Part shown: positions 39,470 through 47,957 of the stretch, in pieces
How positions within the stretch are numbered: position 1 is the stretch's first letter
Layout: every line of letters begins with the position of its first letter
Source: Chitinophagales bacterium
GTDB lineage: Bacteria > Bacteroidota > Bacteroidia > Chitinophagales > Saprospiraceae
Direction: 5' to 3'
DNA: 64,000 bases
Assembly: GCA_013298845.1 (NCBI GenBank)
Contig: JAAFJN010000010.1
Coordinates: 75,019-139,018 of the forward strand
Translations under genes and position numbers: made by a program
Notes under the pieces: model-generated
Told to the model about the DNA's origin: nothing
The model's database searches: none
What the model saw: only the letters and a program-made list of their open reading frames with translations

Positions 39470-40726
39470 TTAACGCACTGCAATGGGATAATTCACCCCC
39501 AAATAACTAACATTACCCGAAGATACCGGCGCAGCGTTGCGCAGTTGCATAATACCCGCTACGTGCGGAGTGGCCATTGACGTGCCGGTTAAAGTGGCGT
39601 AACCGCCGTTCAGATAAGTACTGTACACGCTGGTGCCCGTGGCAATCCAGTCAACCGGCGGACGACCGTAGTTGCTGCCGTACGTTGGGTCATTGTACCA
39701 GGTTTTGTTGCAGCGCATATTGGCTACCGTAAAAATATTGGTTCCGTTGATACATCCCGGCTGGTAATTGGCGGCATTGGCGTTGTTGTTGCCCGATGCA
39801 ATGGCGCAGCGGGTGCCACCAGCCGCCAAAGCATTAATGGCGCTGAGATACCCCGATCCCGTGGCGCAACCCGTGCCGTAAAAACCACCGAGGCTCATAT
39901 TACACACGTCACCCGGATAGTCGTAAGTACCAACGTGGTTGATGCCGGACACAATGGTAGAAGTTGCCGAACCACCCGTGCACGGGAAAACCCGAACGGG
40001 CACTACCGATGCACCGGCCGCCACGCCAATAACCCCAATGGTATTATTGATCGCACCGGCAGTTCCGGCAACGTGGGTACCGTGTCCATTACAATCATCG
40101 GCAGTACCGCCCACAAAGGTAGCGGGATAAGGTGCCGTAGTCACAACATTTAAATCAGGGTGGTCCAAATCAATGCCGGAATCAACAATCCAAATCCAGC
40201 GATCAACGTTAGCCGGGGCCGAACCACCGGCATTGGTAATGCCACACGGCGTTGTTTGTGCGTCGCCAACGGCCGGTTTTTTATCCTCTATCAAAAACGG
40301 CGGTAACGTTTCCACCCGGTCGTTTTCGATACTGGCTACTTCCGGGCGACGGCTGATGCGCTCCATGGTAGCGGCATCAATGTTGAGCGCGGCGCCCACC
40401 TGAAGGGCGGTGTAACGACTAATTACCTGACTTTCAGGAATACCCATTTCTTCCAACCAGTTGTTGAGTTGGGCGGCCACAACGGCGTTGAAGTTTTCCA
40501 TTTGCGCGGCTTTTTCGGTTCGGTTTTTTATTTGAGACCAATCCAACCGCTCGCGGGCTGGTGCAATAAAGGAAGGATTTAACATCACCAGGTATTGGTT
40601 AGGGATAATTTCACCCGCCGAACTTTGCGGGGTGACTGGTGCTAACTCTAATTCGTTGGTTTTGTGCTTGCAAAACGTGAAGAATAGAATGGATAAAACA
40701 CTTAGAACGAGAATTTTTTTGTTCAT
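39470..40726 (-). CDS. Subtilisin-like serine protease (S8), exported
   Basis: 418 residues. N-terminal hydrophobic segment ending FTFC (possible lipidated C19), an inhibitor I9-like propeptide (about 40-140: NQYLVMLNPSFI ... EVASIENDRVET), then the S8 catalytic domain with D182 in VDSGIDLDHPDL, H215 in NGHGTHVAGT and S383 in GTSMATPHVAG. The GNNNANAANYQPGCINGTNIF segment contains the oxyanion Asn region. Resembles proteinase-K-like subtilases with Cys pairs. No T9SS sorting domain at the C-terminus. Degradative role at the cell surface is inference. Confidence 0.93.
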   Translation of the reverse strand: MNKKILVLSVLSILFFTFCKHKTNELELAPVTPQSSAGEIIPNQYLVMLNPSFIAPARERLDWSQIKNRTEKAAQMENFNAVVAAQLNNWLEEMGIPESQVISRYTALQVGAALNIDAATMERISRRPEVASIENDRVETLPPFLIEDKKPAVGDAQTTPCGITNAGGSAPANVDRWIWIVDSGIDLDHPDLNVVTTAPYPATFVGGTADDCNGHGTHVAGTAGAINNTIGVIGVAAGASVVPVRVFPCTGGSATSTIVSGINHVGTYDYPGDVCNMSLGGFYGTGCATGSGYLSAINALAAGGTRCAIASGNNNANAANYQPGCINGTNIFTVANMRCNKTWYNDPTYGSNYGRPPVDWIATGTSVYSTYLNGGYATLTGTSMATPHVAGIMQLRNAAPVSSGNVSYLGVNYPIAVR

Positions 40727-40757
40727 TACTAAAATAGTTTGAGCAGGCGAACGATAA

Positions 40758-40919
40758 GAGCATGTCTAAATTTGCATTTCTCGCCGATATGAAAGTCTTT
40801 TTTCTCCCTGCGGCGTTTCTTTTTTTCGCCGTAAATAACCCATTACGACTCAAAAAAGGGCCTTGCAGGCAAAAAAAATCCAATTCATATCGTCAGAGAA
40901 TGCAATTTTAGACATGCTC
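40758..40919. mobile_element. 162-bp MITE-like element with about 37-bp terminal inverted repeats
   Basis: Both ends read GAGCATGTCTAAA followed by TTGCATT and, six bases on, CGATATGAA, i.e. imperfect inverted repeats of about 37 bp. The element is flanked by TAA on each side (40755-40757 and 40920-40922), consistent with a 3-bp TNA-type target duplication as made by some IS5-family transposases. It has no gene. The rest of the gap 40727-41059 shows no other feature. Confidence 0.75.
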
Positions 40920-41059
40920 TAATGACCGTGCGAATATATACTATGTTTGGCTTTTTTTGGTTTTGCCTCCATAAATATTTTTTATTCGGTCAAAAAAATG
41001 ATTAAACGGTATTTCGTTGTTGTCTTTTTGCAAATATTCGTTCGCCTGGCGCTCAACTT

Positions 41060-42241
41060 TTAGCACACGTGCAATACCAACCCTTTTAAATAAGCGCCCT
41101 CCGGGTGAAACATACTGACGGGGTGATCGGCCCCTTGGGTCAGGTGTTTTAATACCCTGATTTCGCGTTTTGCCTCAATGGCGGCGGCGGCAATTGTATT
41201 GTAAAACAATTCACGATCAATGACTTGTGAACACGAAAACGTGAACATAATGCCGTTGGGCGCCACTTTTTCGAAAGCCAATGCATTGAGCCGTTTGTAA
41301 CCCTGCACGGCGTTGTGGCGTTTTTCCAAAGACTTGGCAAAGGCCGGAGGATCAACAATCACGACTTCGTGTTTTTGGTCAATTTCTTTTAAATAATGCA
41401 TGACATCGGCCGTAATGGATTCGTGATGACCGGTAAATGGTGCATTCAGCGCGATATTTTCATCGGTGAGTTCCATCGCTTTGGCCGAAATATCCACCGA
41501 TTGCACGGAGGCGGCTCCGGCCTGAACGGCATAACACGAAAACCCGCCGGTGTAACAAAACGTATTTAGGACCGAACGACCGGGGACAAATTCGCGGAGT
41601 AATTGGCGGTTGTCCCGCTGATCGAGGAAAAAGCCGGTTTTTTGGCCCGTTACCCAATCAATTTTAAACTTTACGCCGTTTTCTACCACAATTGCGGATG
41701 CTTGAGCCTCGCCTGCCAGCACGCCGTTTTGTTGTTCGGCGGCGTATTTGGGCGGCAATGCTTCGGCACTTTTATCGTAAATACAGGTGATATCGCCCGC
41801 AAATACGTGCAAGAGTGCTTCGGCAATTTGGGCGCGTTGGCGGTGCATCCCGATGCTGTGGCATTGCACCACTGCTGTACTGCCGTAAATATCAATGATC
41901 AACCCCGACAGCCCATCTCCTTCGCCGTGGATGAGCCGGTAGGCATTGGTGTGTACATCTGGCAAGCGGCACCATGCGCGTACCTGGCGGGCATTGTTGA
42001 ATTTTTGCTGCCAAAACGCGGTTGTGTTGGGGTCGGCGGCCTCAAAACTCAACAACCGCACCGCGATGCTGCCATTGTGGTAATGTCCAATGCCCAACAA
42101 ATTGCCCCAGGCATCGTGCACATGTACCAAATCCCCGTCGTCGGGGTTTCCTTCCATGCGGTGAATGGCACCCGAAAAAATCCAGGGGTGGCGACGACGC
42201 ACGGGTTCTTCTTTTCCCTTTTTTAATACAATAGTTGTCAA
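41060..42241 (-). CDS. RlmI-like class I SAM-dependent rRNA cytosine methyltransferase
   Basis: 393 residues. N-terminal PUA domain (TIVLKKGKEEPVRRRHPWIFSGAI), linker, and a Rossmann methylase with GRSVLNTFCYTGGFSCYAVQAG (motif I), VDIS, and the catalytic VIVDPPAFAKS. HPEGAYLKGLVL closes the family pattern. Likely methylates 23S rRNA cytosine (m5C1962-like). The start codon appears to be TTG at 42241; no in-frame ATG gives the conserved N-terminus. Confidence 0.92.
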   Translation of the reverse strand: MTTIVLKKGKEEPVRRRHPWIFSGAIHRMEGNPDDGDLVHVHDAWGNLLGIGHYHNGSIAVRLLSFEAADPNTTAFWQQKFNNARQVRAWCRLPDVHTNAYRLIHGEGDGLSGLIIDIYGSTAVVQCHSIGMHRQRAQIAEALLHVFAGDITCIYDKSAEALPPKYAAEQQNGVLAGEAQASAIVVENGVKFKIDWVTGQKTGFFLDQRDNRQLLREFVPGRSVLNTFCYTGGFSCYAVQAGAASVQSVDISAKAMELTDENIALNAPFTGHHESITADVMHYLKEIDQKHEVVIVDPPAFAKSLEKRHNAVQGYKRLNALAFEKVAPNGIMFTFSCSQVIDRELFYNTIAAAAIEAKREIRVLKHLTQGADHPVSMFHPEGAYLKGLVLHVC

Positions 42242-42336
42242 AATACAGTTGCACTTCTCTTTTTGTCGAAATACGCGGGCAAAGTTCTATCATTGCGGCG
42301 TTTTTAGCGCATTGTTTAAACGTCTAATTTCTCAAC

Positions 42337-43665
42337 ATGAACAAAATACTTGTTTCGCTTCCGGTTTTACTCGTTTTTATGGCCTGTGCCAGTTCTCAAA
42401 AAACAATGAGTACCGGAAAAAACCAAAAAAATCGCCAATTTGAAAACGTCCTGATTGCCGAAGGTAAAAAGGGGGGCGCACTGGGGCCTTGCGAACCCAC
42501 GATTTGTATCAACCCGACCAACCCCAACAACGTAGCGGCCGGTGCTATCCTCGATGCCTACTATTGGAGTGAAAATGGCGGTAAAACCTGGAATGCCAGT
42601 CGCCTTAAATCTAAACACGGCGTTTTTGGGGATCCGGTACTCATTGCCGATGCAAAAGGTCATTTTTATTACGCGCACCTCAGTGATCCCGAAGGTAAAC
42701 AATGGGCCGGTGAAAAACTCCTCGACCGCATTGTTATTCAAAAAAGCACCGATGGTGGCAAAACCTGGACTTCGGGTTCGTATTGCGGCGAAAACCACCC
42801 CAAAGACCAGGATAAACACTGGCTTTGCGCCGATCCCAAAACCGGCCATATTTATTGCACCTGGACCGAATTTGACCTCTATAACAGTAAAGACACGAGC
42901 AAAGACCACAGTCGTATTTTGTTTTCTAAAAGCACCGACGGCGGCGAAACCTGGTCAAAAGCCACAAAAATCAACCAATTCGACGGTGATTGCCTCGATG
43001 ACGATAACACCACCGAGGGCGCAGTGCCCACCGTTGGCCCCAATGGTGAAGTGTACGTTTCCTGGGCCTGGAATGATAAAATCTGGTTTGATTACTCCCT
43101 CGACGGCGGTAAAACCTGGCAGGATAAGGATATTGTTATAGCCGATCAACCGGGCGGCTGGACCTATAACGTATTGGGGATTTCGCGTTGCAATGGGTTA
43201 CCCGTTACCGACTGTGACCGTTCCAACGGTTCCCACCGGGGCACCTTGTACGTGAACTGGAGTGATCACCGCAACGGTGAAGACAATACCGATATTTTTG
43301 TGGCCAAAAGCAAAGATGGTGGCAAAACCTGGGGAAAACCCGTGCGGGTGAACGATGATAAAACCCAAAACGAACAGTTTTTGACCTGGATGACCGTTGA
43401 TCAAGTTACGGGTTATGTGTATTGCGTTTTTTACGATCGTCGCAATTATGCAGACAAACAAACGGACGTTTATCTGGCGGTTAGCCGTGACGGTGGCGAA
43501 ACGTTTGAAAACATGAAAATCAGTAAAGAGCCGTTCGACCCGAGTAAATACGTGTTTTTTGGCGATTACAACCATATATCGGCCCACAATGGCATGGTAC
43601 GGCCCATTTGGACCCGCCTCCACGAAGGCGTATTGAGCGTTTGGACTGCTTTGATTCAGTTCTAA
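42337..43665 (+). CDS. BNR/Asp-box repeat lipoprotein (sialidase superfamily)
   Basis: 442 residues, lipobox VFMAC (C17). At least six Asp boxes of the form S-x-D-G-G-x-T-W are visible (SENGGKTW, STDGGKTW, STDGGETW, SLDGGKTW, SKDGGKTW, SRDGGETF), indicating a six-bladed beta propeller of the sialidase/neuraminidase superfamily. The catalytic sialidase arginine motif (F/Y)RIP is not seen, so sialidase activity is uncertain. Outer-membrane or periplasmic by lipobox. Confidence 0.85.
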   Translation: MNKILVSLPVLLVFMACASSQKTMSTGKNQKNRQFENVLIAEGKKGGALGPCEPTICINPTNPNNVAAGAILDAYYWSENGGKTWNASRLKSKHGVFGDPVLIADAKGHFYYAHLSDPEGKQWAGEKLLDRIVIQKSTDGGKTWTSGSYCGENHPKDQDKHWLCADPKTGHIYCTWTEFDLYNSKDTSKDHSRILFSKSTDGGETWSKATKINQFDGDCLDDDNTTEGAVPTVGPNGEVYVSWAWNDKIWFDYSLDGGKTWQDKDIVIADQPGGWTYNVLGISRCNGLPVTDCDRSNGSHRGTLYVNWSDHRNGEDNTDIFVAKSKDGGKTWGKPVRVNDDKTQNEQFLTWMTVDQVTGYVYCVFYDRRNYADKQTDVYLAVSRDGGETFENMKISKEPFDPSKYVFFGDYNHISAHNGMVRPIWTRLHEGVLSVWTALIQF

Positions 43666-43670
43666 AACAA

Positions 43671-43713
43671 GTTGCCCGTCGTAGTGTTTGGTAAAAACGC
43701 TGCGACGGGCAAC
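43671..43713. terminator. Bidirectional hairpin between convergent genes
   Basis: GTTGCCCGTCG (43671-43681) is exactly complementary to 43703-43713, 21-base loop that can pair further. It separates the BNR protein (+) from the DUF3298 gene (-). Confidence 0.6.
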
Positions 43714-43737
43714 CGTATTATGATAAACAATATTGTA

Positions 43738-44526
43738 CTAAAACCATTTGTTGCGGTCGGCTAATTTGCCCAATTCTTCCCACGTGATGGTAAATTCCGT
43801 GATGCCGTAAGCGTACGCCATAATTTCGTAAGGGTTATACACAAAACTTACGCCTTCTTTTACAATGGCATAATTAACCGGGAGGTCAACCGGCGATTCC
43901 GGATCAAACAACATTTCTTTTAAGTTATTGAGGGTGCTGTCTTCGGCCTGTTTGGTCATTACAATGTGTTTTTCCAACAACGGGCGCAAAGCCGTGGTAT
44001 CGCTGATGATGTCGGTCAGGTTCAGCACGCGACCGGTTTGCAAGTCATAGGTGGTCAGGACAACGGCGTACATACCGTGGGCACCACCGTTGTAAGTGGC
44101 GTAACTGTACGAAGAAGTAACAAATTTGGGTGATTGCCAGGTAATTTGGCCCGTACCGCTGTCGTAATAACTGGTACTGTACGTGGGGTCATCGGCCATC
44201 TTTAGTTGTTCGGTCAAATCAGTGCTCAACATGGCAACGGTACTGTCAATGGCCTGGCGCAGGGGCAGTTTGTAATGATTTCCGAGTACGGCTTTTTTTA
44301 AAGAATCATTGATGGCGACGGTGGCTTGGGCGTTTGGGCCGCCTTCGAATTGCGGAAATTCGACCACAACTTCTACACAACTGGAGTCGCGGACGCATTT
44401 CCGGACGCTGTCGCGTTGCATGGTAACGCGGAGGTCTTGGCTCACTGGCGCTTTGGGTGTTTCGTTTTTGCAGGCTGCAATCAGGCTACAGACGGTAAAT
44501 ACAATAAATGTGCGTTGTAAAAACAT
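43738..44526 (-). CDS. DUF3298/DUF4163 (RsiV-like) lipoprotein
   Basis: 262 residues with lipobox SLIAAC (C19). The N-terminal half fits DUF4163 (VEVVVEFPQFEGGPNAQATVAINDSLKKAV), the C-terminal half DUF3298 (SYSYATYNGGAHGMYAVVLTTYDLQTGRVLNLTDII, GVSFVYNPYEIMAYAYGITEFTI). Family members include the extracellular part of the anti-sigma factor RsiV, which binds lysozyme; stand-alone lipoproteins like this are common in Bacteroidota and have no proven role. Confidence 0.88.
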   Translation of the reverse strand: MFLQRTFIVFTVCSLIAACKNETPKAPVSQDLRVTMQRDSVRKCVRDSSCVEVVVEFPQFEGGPNAQATVAINDSLKKAVLGNHYKLPLRQAIDSTVAMLSTDLTEQLKMADDPTYSTSYYDSGTGQITWQSPKFVTSSYSYATYNGGAHGMYAVVLTTYDLQTGRVLNLTDIISDTTALRPLLEKHIVMTKQAEDSTLNNLKEMLFDPESPVDLPVNYAIVKEGVSFVYNPYEIMAYAYGITEFTITWEELGKLADRNKWF

Positions 44527-44543
44527 AAAATATGAATATGGTG

Positions 44544-44562
44544 TATTTTTGGCGCAAAATTA
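44544..44562. promoter_or_regulatory. Abutting divergent -7 boxes
   Basis: Plus-strand TATTTTTG (44544-44551) ends 17 nt before the CBM9-like ATG; minus-strand TAATTTTG (plus CAAAATTA, 44555-44562) ends 28 nt before the DUF3298 ATG. Only three bases separate the two boxes, so the promoters interleave. -33 triplets are not at ideal distance. Confidence 0.5.
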
Positions 44563-44568
44563 CACTTT

Positions 44569-45204
44569 ATGCAACCACTTCACATTCCTTTATTGCCTTC
44601 ATTTTCAAAAGATTGGCCACAATTGGTGCCTTCATTTACCCTGGAACAAACACCCTGGCCCGAACAATTTCCGTATAAACCACGCGTGGAAGTGGCCATT
44701 GCCCATGATCCGGGGCATATTTATTTGCATTATCGGGTGGAGGAAACGCACATTCGGGCGCACACGGATGCGTACAACGGGGAAGTGTGGAAAGATAGTT
44801 GCGTTGAGTTTTTTGTGGCTCCGATGGGCGATTCCCATTATTATAATTTTGAAATGAATTGTATCGGTGCCATTCGGTTATCTTCCGGAACGCAACGGCA
44901 GGGCAGGGTACCGGCTCCGAGGGCAGTCCTGGAACAAATAACGATAACAACCTCGTTGGAAAAGGCCGTTTTTGAAGAAAAAAGCGGCGGTTTTACCTGG
45001 GAATTAAGCGCGATTATTCCCGTTTCTTGTTTTTTTCAACACGAAATTACACAACTAAAAGAGTGCAACCTAAAGGCTAATTTCTACAAATGTGGCGACG
45101 ATCTTTCGGTGCCGCATTATTTAGCCTGGCAACCGATTGACACCCCTCAACCCGATTTTCACCGCCCCGAATTTTTTGGTAGGTTGAACCTCGCGGTGGG
45201 GTAG
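44569..45204 (+). CDS. Carbohydrate-binding family 9-like protein
   Basis: 211 residues, no signal peptide. EVAIAHDPGHIYLHYRVEETHIRA, YNGEVWKDSCVEFFVAP and YYNFEMNCIGAIRLSSG are characteristic of the CBM9-like (DOMON-like) beta sandwich, followed by GGFTWELSAIIPVSCF and PDFHRPEFFGRLNL. The family binds sugars in some members, but stand-alone cytosolic forms are uncharacterised. Confidence 0.85.
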   Translation: MQPLHIPLLPSFSKDWPQLVPSFTLEQTPWPEQFPYKPRVEVAIAHDPGHIYLHYRVEETHIRAHTDAYNGEVWKDSCVEFFVAPMGDSHYYNFEMNCIGAIRLSSGTQRQGRVPAPRAVLEQITITTSLEKAVFEEKSGGFTWELSAIIPVSCFFQHEITQLKECNLKANFYKCGDDLSVPHYLAWQPIDTPQPDFHRPEFFGRLNLAVG

Positions 45205-45214
45205 AGGCCCTTCT

Positions 45215-45267
45215 TCCTCCTCCTGCGTAACGATGGGTTTGAAACCCATCGTTACGCAGGAGGAGGA
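45215..45267. terminator. 26-bp hairpin between convergent genes
   Basis: Arms 45215-45240 and 45242-45267 are exact reverse complements around one central base, between the CBM9-like (+) and SDR (-) stops. Likely bidirectional terminator; the symmetric CGTAACGATGGG core also suggests a mobile repeat. Confidence 0.7.
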
Positions 45268-45275
45268 GGAAGGCG

Positions 45276-46079
45276 TTACTTATCTTTGGTGTTTTTAAGT
45301 TGGTTGTTCATGCTTTCTTCGGCAAATTTCCCCTGAACGCTCCAACCGCCGTCCACGTAAAACAATTGGCCGGTGACGTAACTGGAATCGTCGGAAGCCA
45401 GGAAAACGGCCGGACCCACCATTTCTTCTGGTTCGCCGGTGCGTTGCATGGGCACTACCGCGCCCCAGTTTTGACGGTAATTGGGATCTTCGGAGAGGTT
45501 GCGGTCGGTGTTGATGGGGCCGGGGCCAAATGTATTCACCCGAATCCGGTAGGGCGCGAGTTCGACGGCCATTTGTTTGGACATCGCTTCAATGGCTCCT
45601 TTGCTGGCCGAATAACAAATCAAGTTTTTTACACTCAAAACCGCGCAAATGCTGGAAATATGAATAATGCTGCCGCCAGCACCCGTTTCGCGCATCAGTT
45701 TGGCCGCTTCGATGGAGCAAAACAGCGTCCCTTTGAGGTTGAGCGATATTACTTTATCAAAAATGGCCTCATCGGTTTCCAAAAAATCGCTCCAACCGGT
45801 GATACCCGCGTTATTGACCAAGACATCCACCCGTCCGTGTTGGTGCCGAACGTAATCGAACATGGCCCGAATGTCGGCCACCGACGAAATATCCGCAAAA
45901 CAGGTTTCGGCGTTGCCACCCTGCGCCCGGATATTGGCCACCAATTCGTCGGAATATGCTGTTCCCGGTAAATCGTTCACAATCACGTGAGCGCCCTCGG
46001 CGGCAAATCCGGTGGCAATGGCGCTGCCGATTCCTTTTCCTGCCCCGGTAATCAGGGCGATTTTATTTTTTAAGCGCAT
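45276..46079 (-). CDS. Short-chain dehydrogenase/reductase
   Basis: 267 residues from the ATG at 46079. Classical SDR: cofactor loop TGAGKGIGSAIATGF, NNAG motif VLVNNAGITG, catalytic Ser in IIHISSICAV and Y-x3-K in CYSASKGAIEAM, then FGPGPINTDRNL. The Asp after beta 2 is replaced by NDLPG, so NAD/NADP preference is unclear. Substrate unknown; similar to 3-oxoacyl-ACP or glucose dehydrogenase-like SDRs. About 25 residues of polar tail follow YVDGGWSVQG. Confidence 0.9.
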   Translation of the reverse strand: MRLKNKIALITGAGKGIGSAIATGFAAEGAHVIVNDLPGTAYSDELVANIRAQGGNAETCFADISSVADIRAMFDYVRHQHGRVDVLVNNAGITGWSDFLETDEAIFDKVISLNLKGTLFCSIEAAKLMRETGAGGSIIHISSICAVLSVKNLICYSASKGAIEAMSKQMAVELAPYRIRVNTFGPGPINTDRNLSEDPNYRQNWGAVVPMQRTGEPEEMVGPAVFLASDDSSYVTGQLFYVDGGWSVQGKFAEESMNNQLKNTKDK

Positions 46080-46124
46080 GATCTTTACAATGGAGATTTG
46101 AACCGCAAGGAACAACGATTTTTA

Positions 46125-46874
46125 TTACGACTGCCGCAAATGGTCTATTTTTTCCAGAACGGTACCCAGTTCCGAAAACCGGATTACCCGCAAGGTACTG
46201 CGCAACACCCAGCCTTTGGGGTTCGACAATCGGTCAGCAAACATAGACACGCCTTCGTCAATATCGTGCAAAAAATAGTCTCGGGCAGTTCCTTCCAAAA
46301 ATGCCACGCCGAGGGCCGTATGCCAGGCGGTTTTTCGGGCCACCAGAATGCTAAAATCGGCAATGCCTTCGTCCTGGGTTTTTAGTGCTGCGTCCAGAAA
46401 ACCCAACGGCGGGCATATTTCGCTCAAGCGGTTTTGGACTTGTTCGGTAAGATTTGAAATAATCACGTTGATGGTATCAAAGTCACGTTGTAAGTCCCAA
46501 ATAGACGCACCCGGGCAGGTTTCAGCCGCCGCAATGCCTAAATCGAGGTTAATGTGCGCATTAATACCCAATAATAAATGTTGTAATACACTTATTTCGT
46601 CGGCATCGGCGGCGTTGAAAGCGGCATTCCAGGCGCGGGTGGTGGGTTGCCCGGCCCGGCGGGCGGCGTAGGCATCGAGGTAACGTTGGGCAAAAATCAT
46701 GTCGAGGCGTTCCATGCGAGCGCCGTCTTCAAATTGCCCGTTTAGAATACCATCCCGAACGGCGACAGTCATGTTATAATACAAAGCGGGAAAATAACCC
46801 ATTGCGGAGGAGCGGTTGCGGCAATCGGCAATGATGGTTTCCAATTGGGTTAATACGTCGTTGATGGTGTGCAT
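46125..46874 (-). CDS. DUF5995-family protein
   Basis: 249 residues, all-helical. MGYFPALYYNMTVAVRDGI and LLLGINAHINLDLGIAAAE match the DUF5995 family, in which a conserved His/Asn-rich motif (NAHINLDL) suggests metal or cofactor binding. Function unknown. Located 45 bp upstream of the SDR gene on the same strand, so co-transcription is likely. Confidence 0.82.
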   Translation of the reverse strand: MHTINDVLTQLETIIADCRNRSSAMGYFPALYYNMTVAVRDGILNGQFEDGARMERLDMIFAQRYLDAYAARRAGQPTTRAWNAAFNAADADEISVLQHLLLGINAHINLDLGIAAAETCPGASIWDLQRDFDTINVIISNLTEQVQNRLSEICPPLGFLDAALKTQDEGIADFSILVARKTAWHTALGVAFLEGTARDYFLHDIDEGVSMFADRLSNPKGWVLRSTLRVIRFSELGTVLEKIDHLRQS

Positions 46875-46902
46875 GGTGCCAATACGTTGGTGATCAATTT
46901 TG

Positions 46903-46910
46903 CAAAAGTA
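46903..46910 (-). promoter_or_regulatory. -7 box for the DUF5995-SDR pair
   Basis: Minus-strand TACTTTTG (plus CAAAAGTA), 28 nt before the ATG at 46874. No -33 TTG seen. Confidence 0.45.
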
Positions 46911-47145
46911 AAACGACTTTAAAATATCCTAAAAAAATATTATTAAGCGATTCCGGTGTTTCACCAAAAGTATATTACCGGTTTAAAATATTTTACCAAA
47001 CCAGAAAAAGCAAACCCCACCTTCTGCCGTAATTATTATGTTAAGGATTATTTCGCTATATTGTACTAATTCTATAAACGCGCAACTAACACCACATTTT
47101 CACGTCAATACCTCTTCAATACTTTATCTAACTGTTTATACATCA

Positions 47146-47802
47146 ATGATTAACACACAAAAATTTACTAAATTTCTTTTTGCAGGATTTTTTCTAACTT
47201 TATCACATTTTGTTACCTTTGCGGCCGATTTTTCCAAAGTAATCACTACCAGTACAGAACCTTGTGTACTTCTCATCGGAGTAGAAACGTACGGAGATTG
47301 TGACGGTGAAACGGGGGCTTTCGTTTCGGGAACGGTTGAGGGTTCCATTGCAGCGCAGTGGGGTATCAAACCGGGTGATATTATCGTGGGCATTGACCAA
47401 ACGCCCGTTGATAACCCGGAAGATCTGGTTCTTGCCAAAAACAATTACCGACCGGGAGACCAGTTTACACTTCATTTTGTACGCAACGGTAAATTACTGA
47501 CGGCCAAAATGCAGTTTCCCAAGTGCACCGTTCAAAACCACAATGAAATTTTATTCGTACAGTTTAACGTTACGCCCAACCCTTCGCACGGGTGGATTGA
47601 AGTTAACATGGATGTACAAGAAAATCCGGCGCAATTGCGCATCACTACTTTGGATGGCCATTTGGTGTATCTCAAAGATGTACCGGCGGGCTTTTTGAAA
47701 GAAACAATTCAACTGGGAAATACAGCGGGTATGTACCTGCTGACGGTGACCCAGGGCGATAAAGTAACCACTAAAAAAATTGTGGTTACTCCGTTGAATT
47801 AA
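47146..47802 (+). CDS. Secreted PDZ-domain protein with T9SS type A sorting domain
   Basis: 218 residues from the ATG at 47146, which yields a signal peptide (FLFAGFFLTLSHFVTFAA); the in-frame extension to 47038 has no such feature. A PDZ domain occupies about 45-125 (SVEGSIAAQWGIKPGDIIVGID, PEDLVLAKNNYRPGDQFTLHFVRNGK). The C-terminal about 75 residues are a Por-secretion-type sorting domain (NVTPNPSHGWIEVNMD ... AGMYLLTVTQGDKVTTKKIVV), so the protein is exported by type IX secretion. No protease domain: a bare PDZ as T9SS cargo. The gap 46911-47145 holds no other feature. Confidence 0.88.
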   Translation: MINTQKFTKFLFAGFFLTLSHFVTFAADFSKVITTSTEPCVLLIGVETYGDCDGETGAFVSGTVEGSIAAQWGIKPGDIIVGIDQTPVDNPEDLVLAKNNYRPGDQFTLHFVRNGKLLTAKMQFPKCTVQNHNEILFVQFNVTPNPSHGWIEVNMDVQENPAQLRITTLDGHLVYLKDVPAGFLKETIQLGNTAGMYLLTVTQGDKVTTKKIVVTPLN

Positions 47803-47921
47803 AATTTACAATTGTCATACGGTTAATTAGTTGCCTGGGATGTAAATCTCGGGCAATTTTATTTAATGCAGGTTTTATGCCATGCACGCCGCAAAACCGT
47901 CCTGCTTTCGCCGGAAATAAA

Positions 47922-47929
47922 TACTTTTG
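47922..47929 (+). promoter_or_regulatory. -7 box for the aminotransferase/dehydratase pair
   Basis: TACTTTTG, 28 nt before the ATG at 47958. No clear -33 TTG. Confidence 0.45.
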
Positions 47930-47957
47930 CGCCGCTTTAACCAATCCACATACGTGT

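Noticed and set aside
47214-47221. TACCTTTG box resembling a promoter
   Set aside because: It lies inside the signal-peptide codons of the PDZ protein and no gene start follows.
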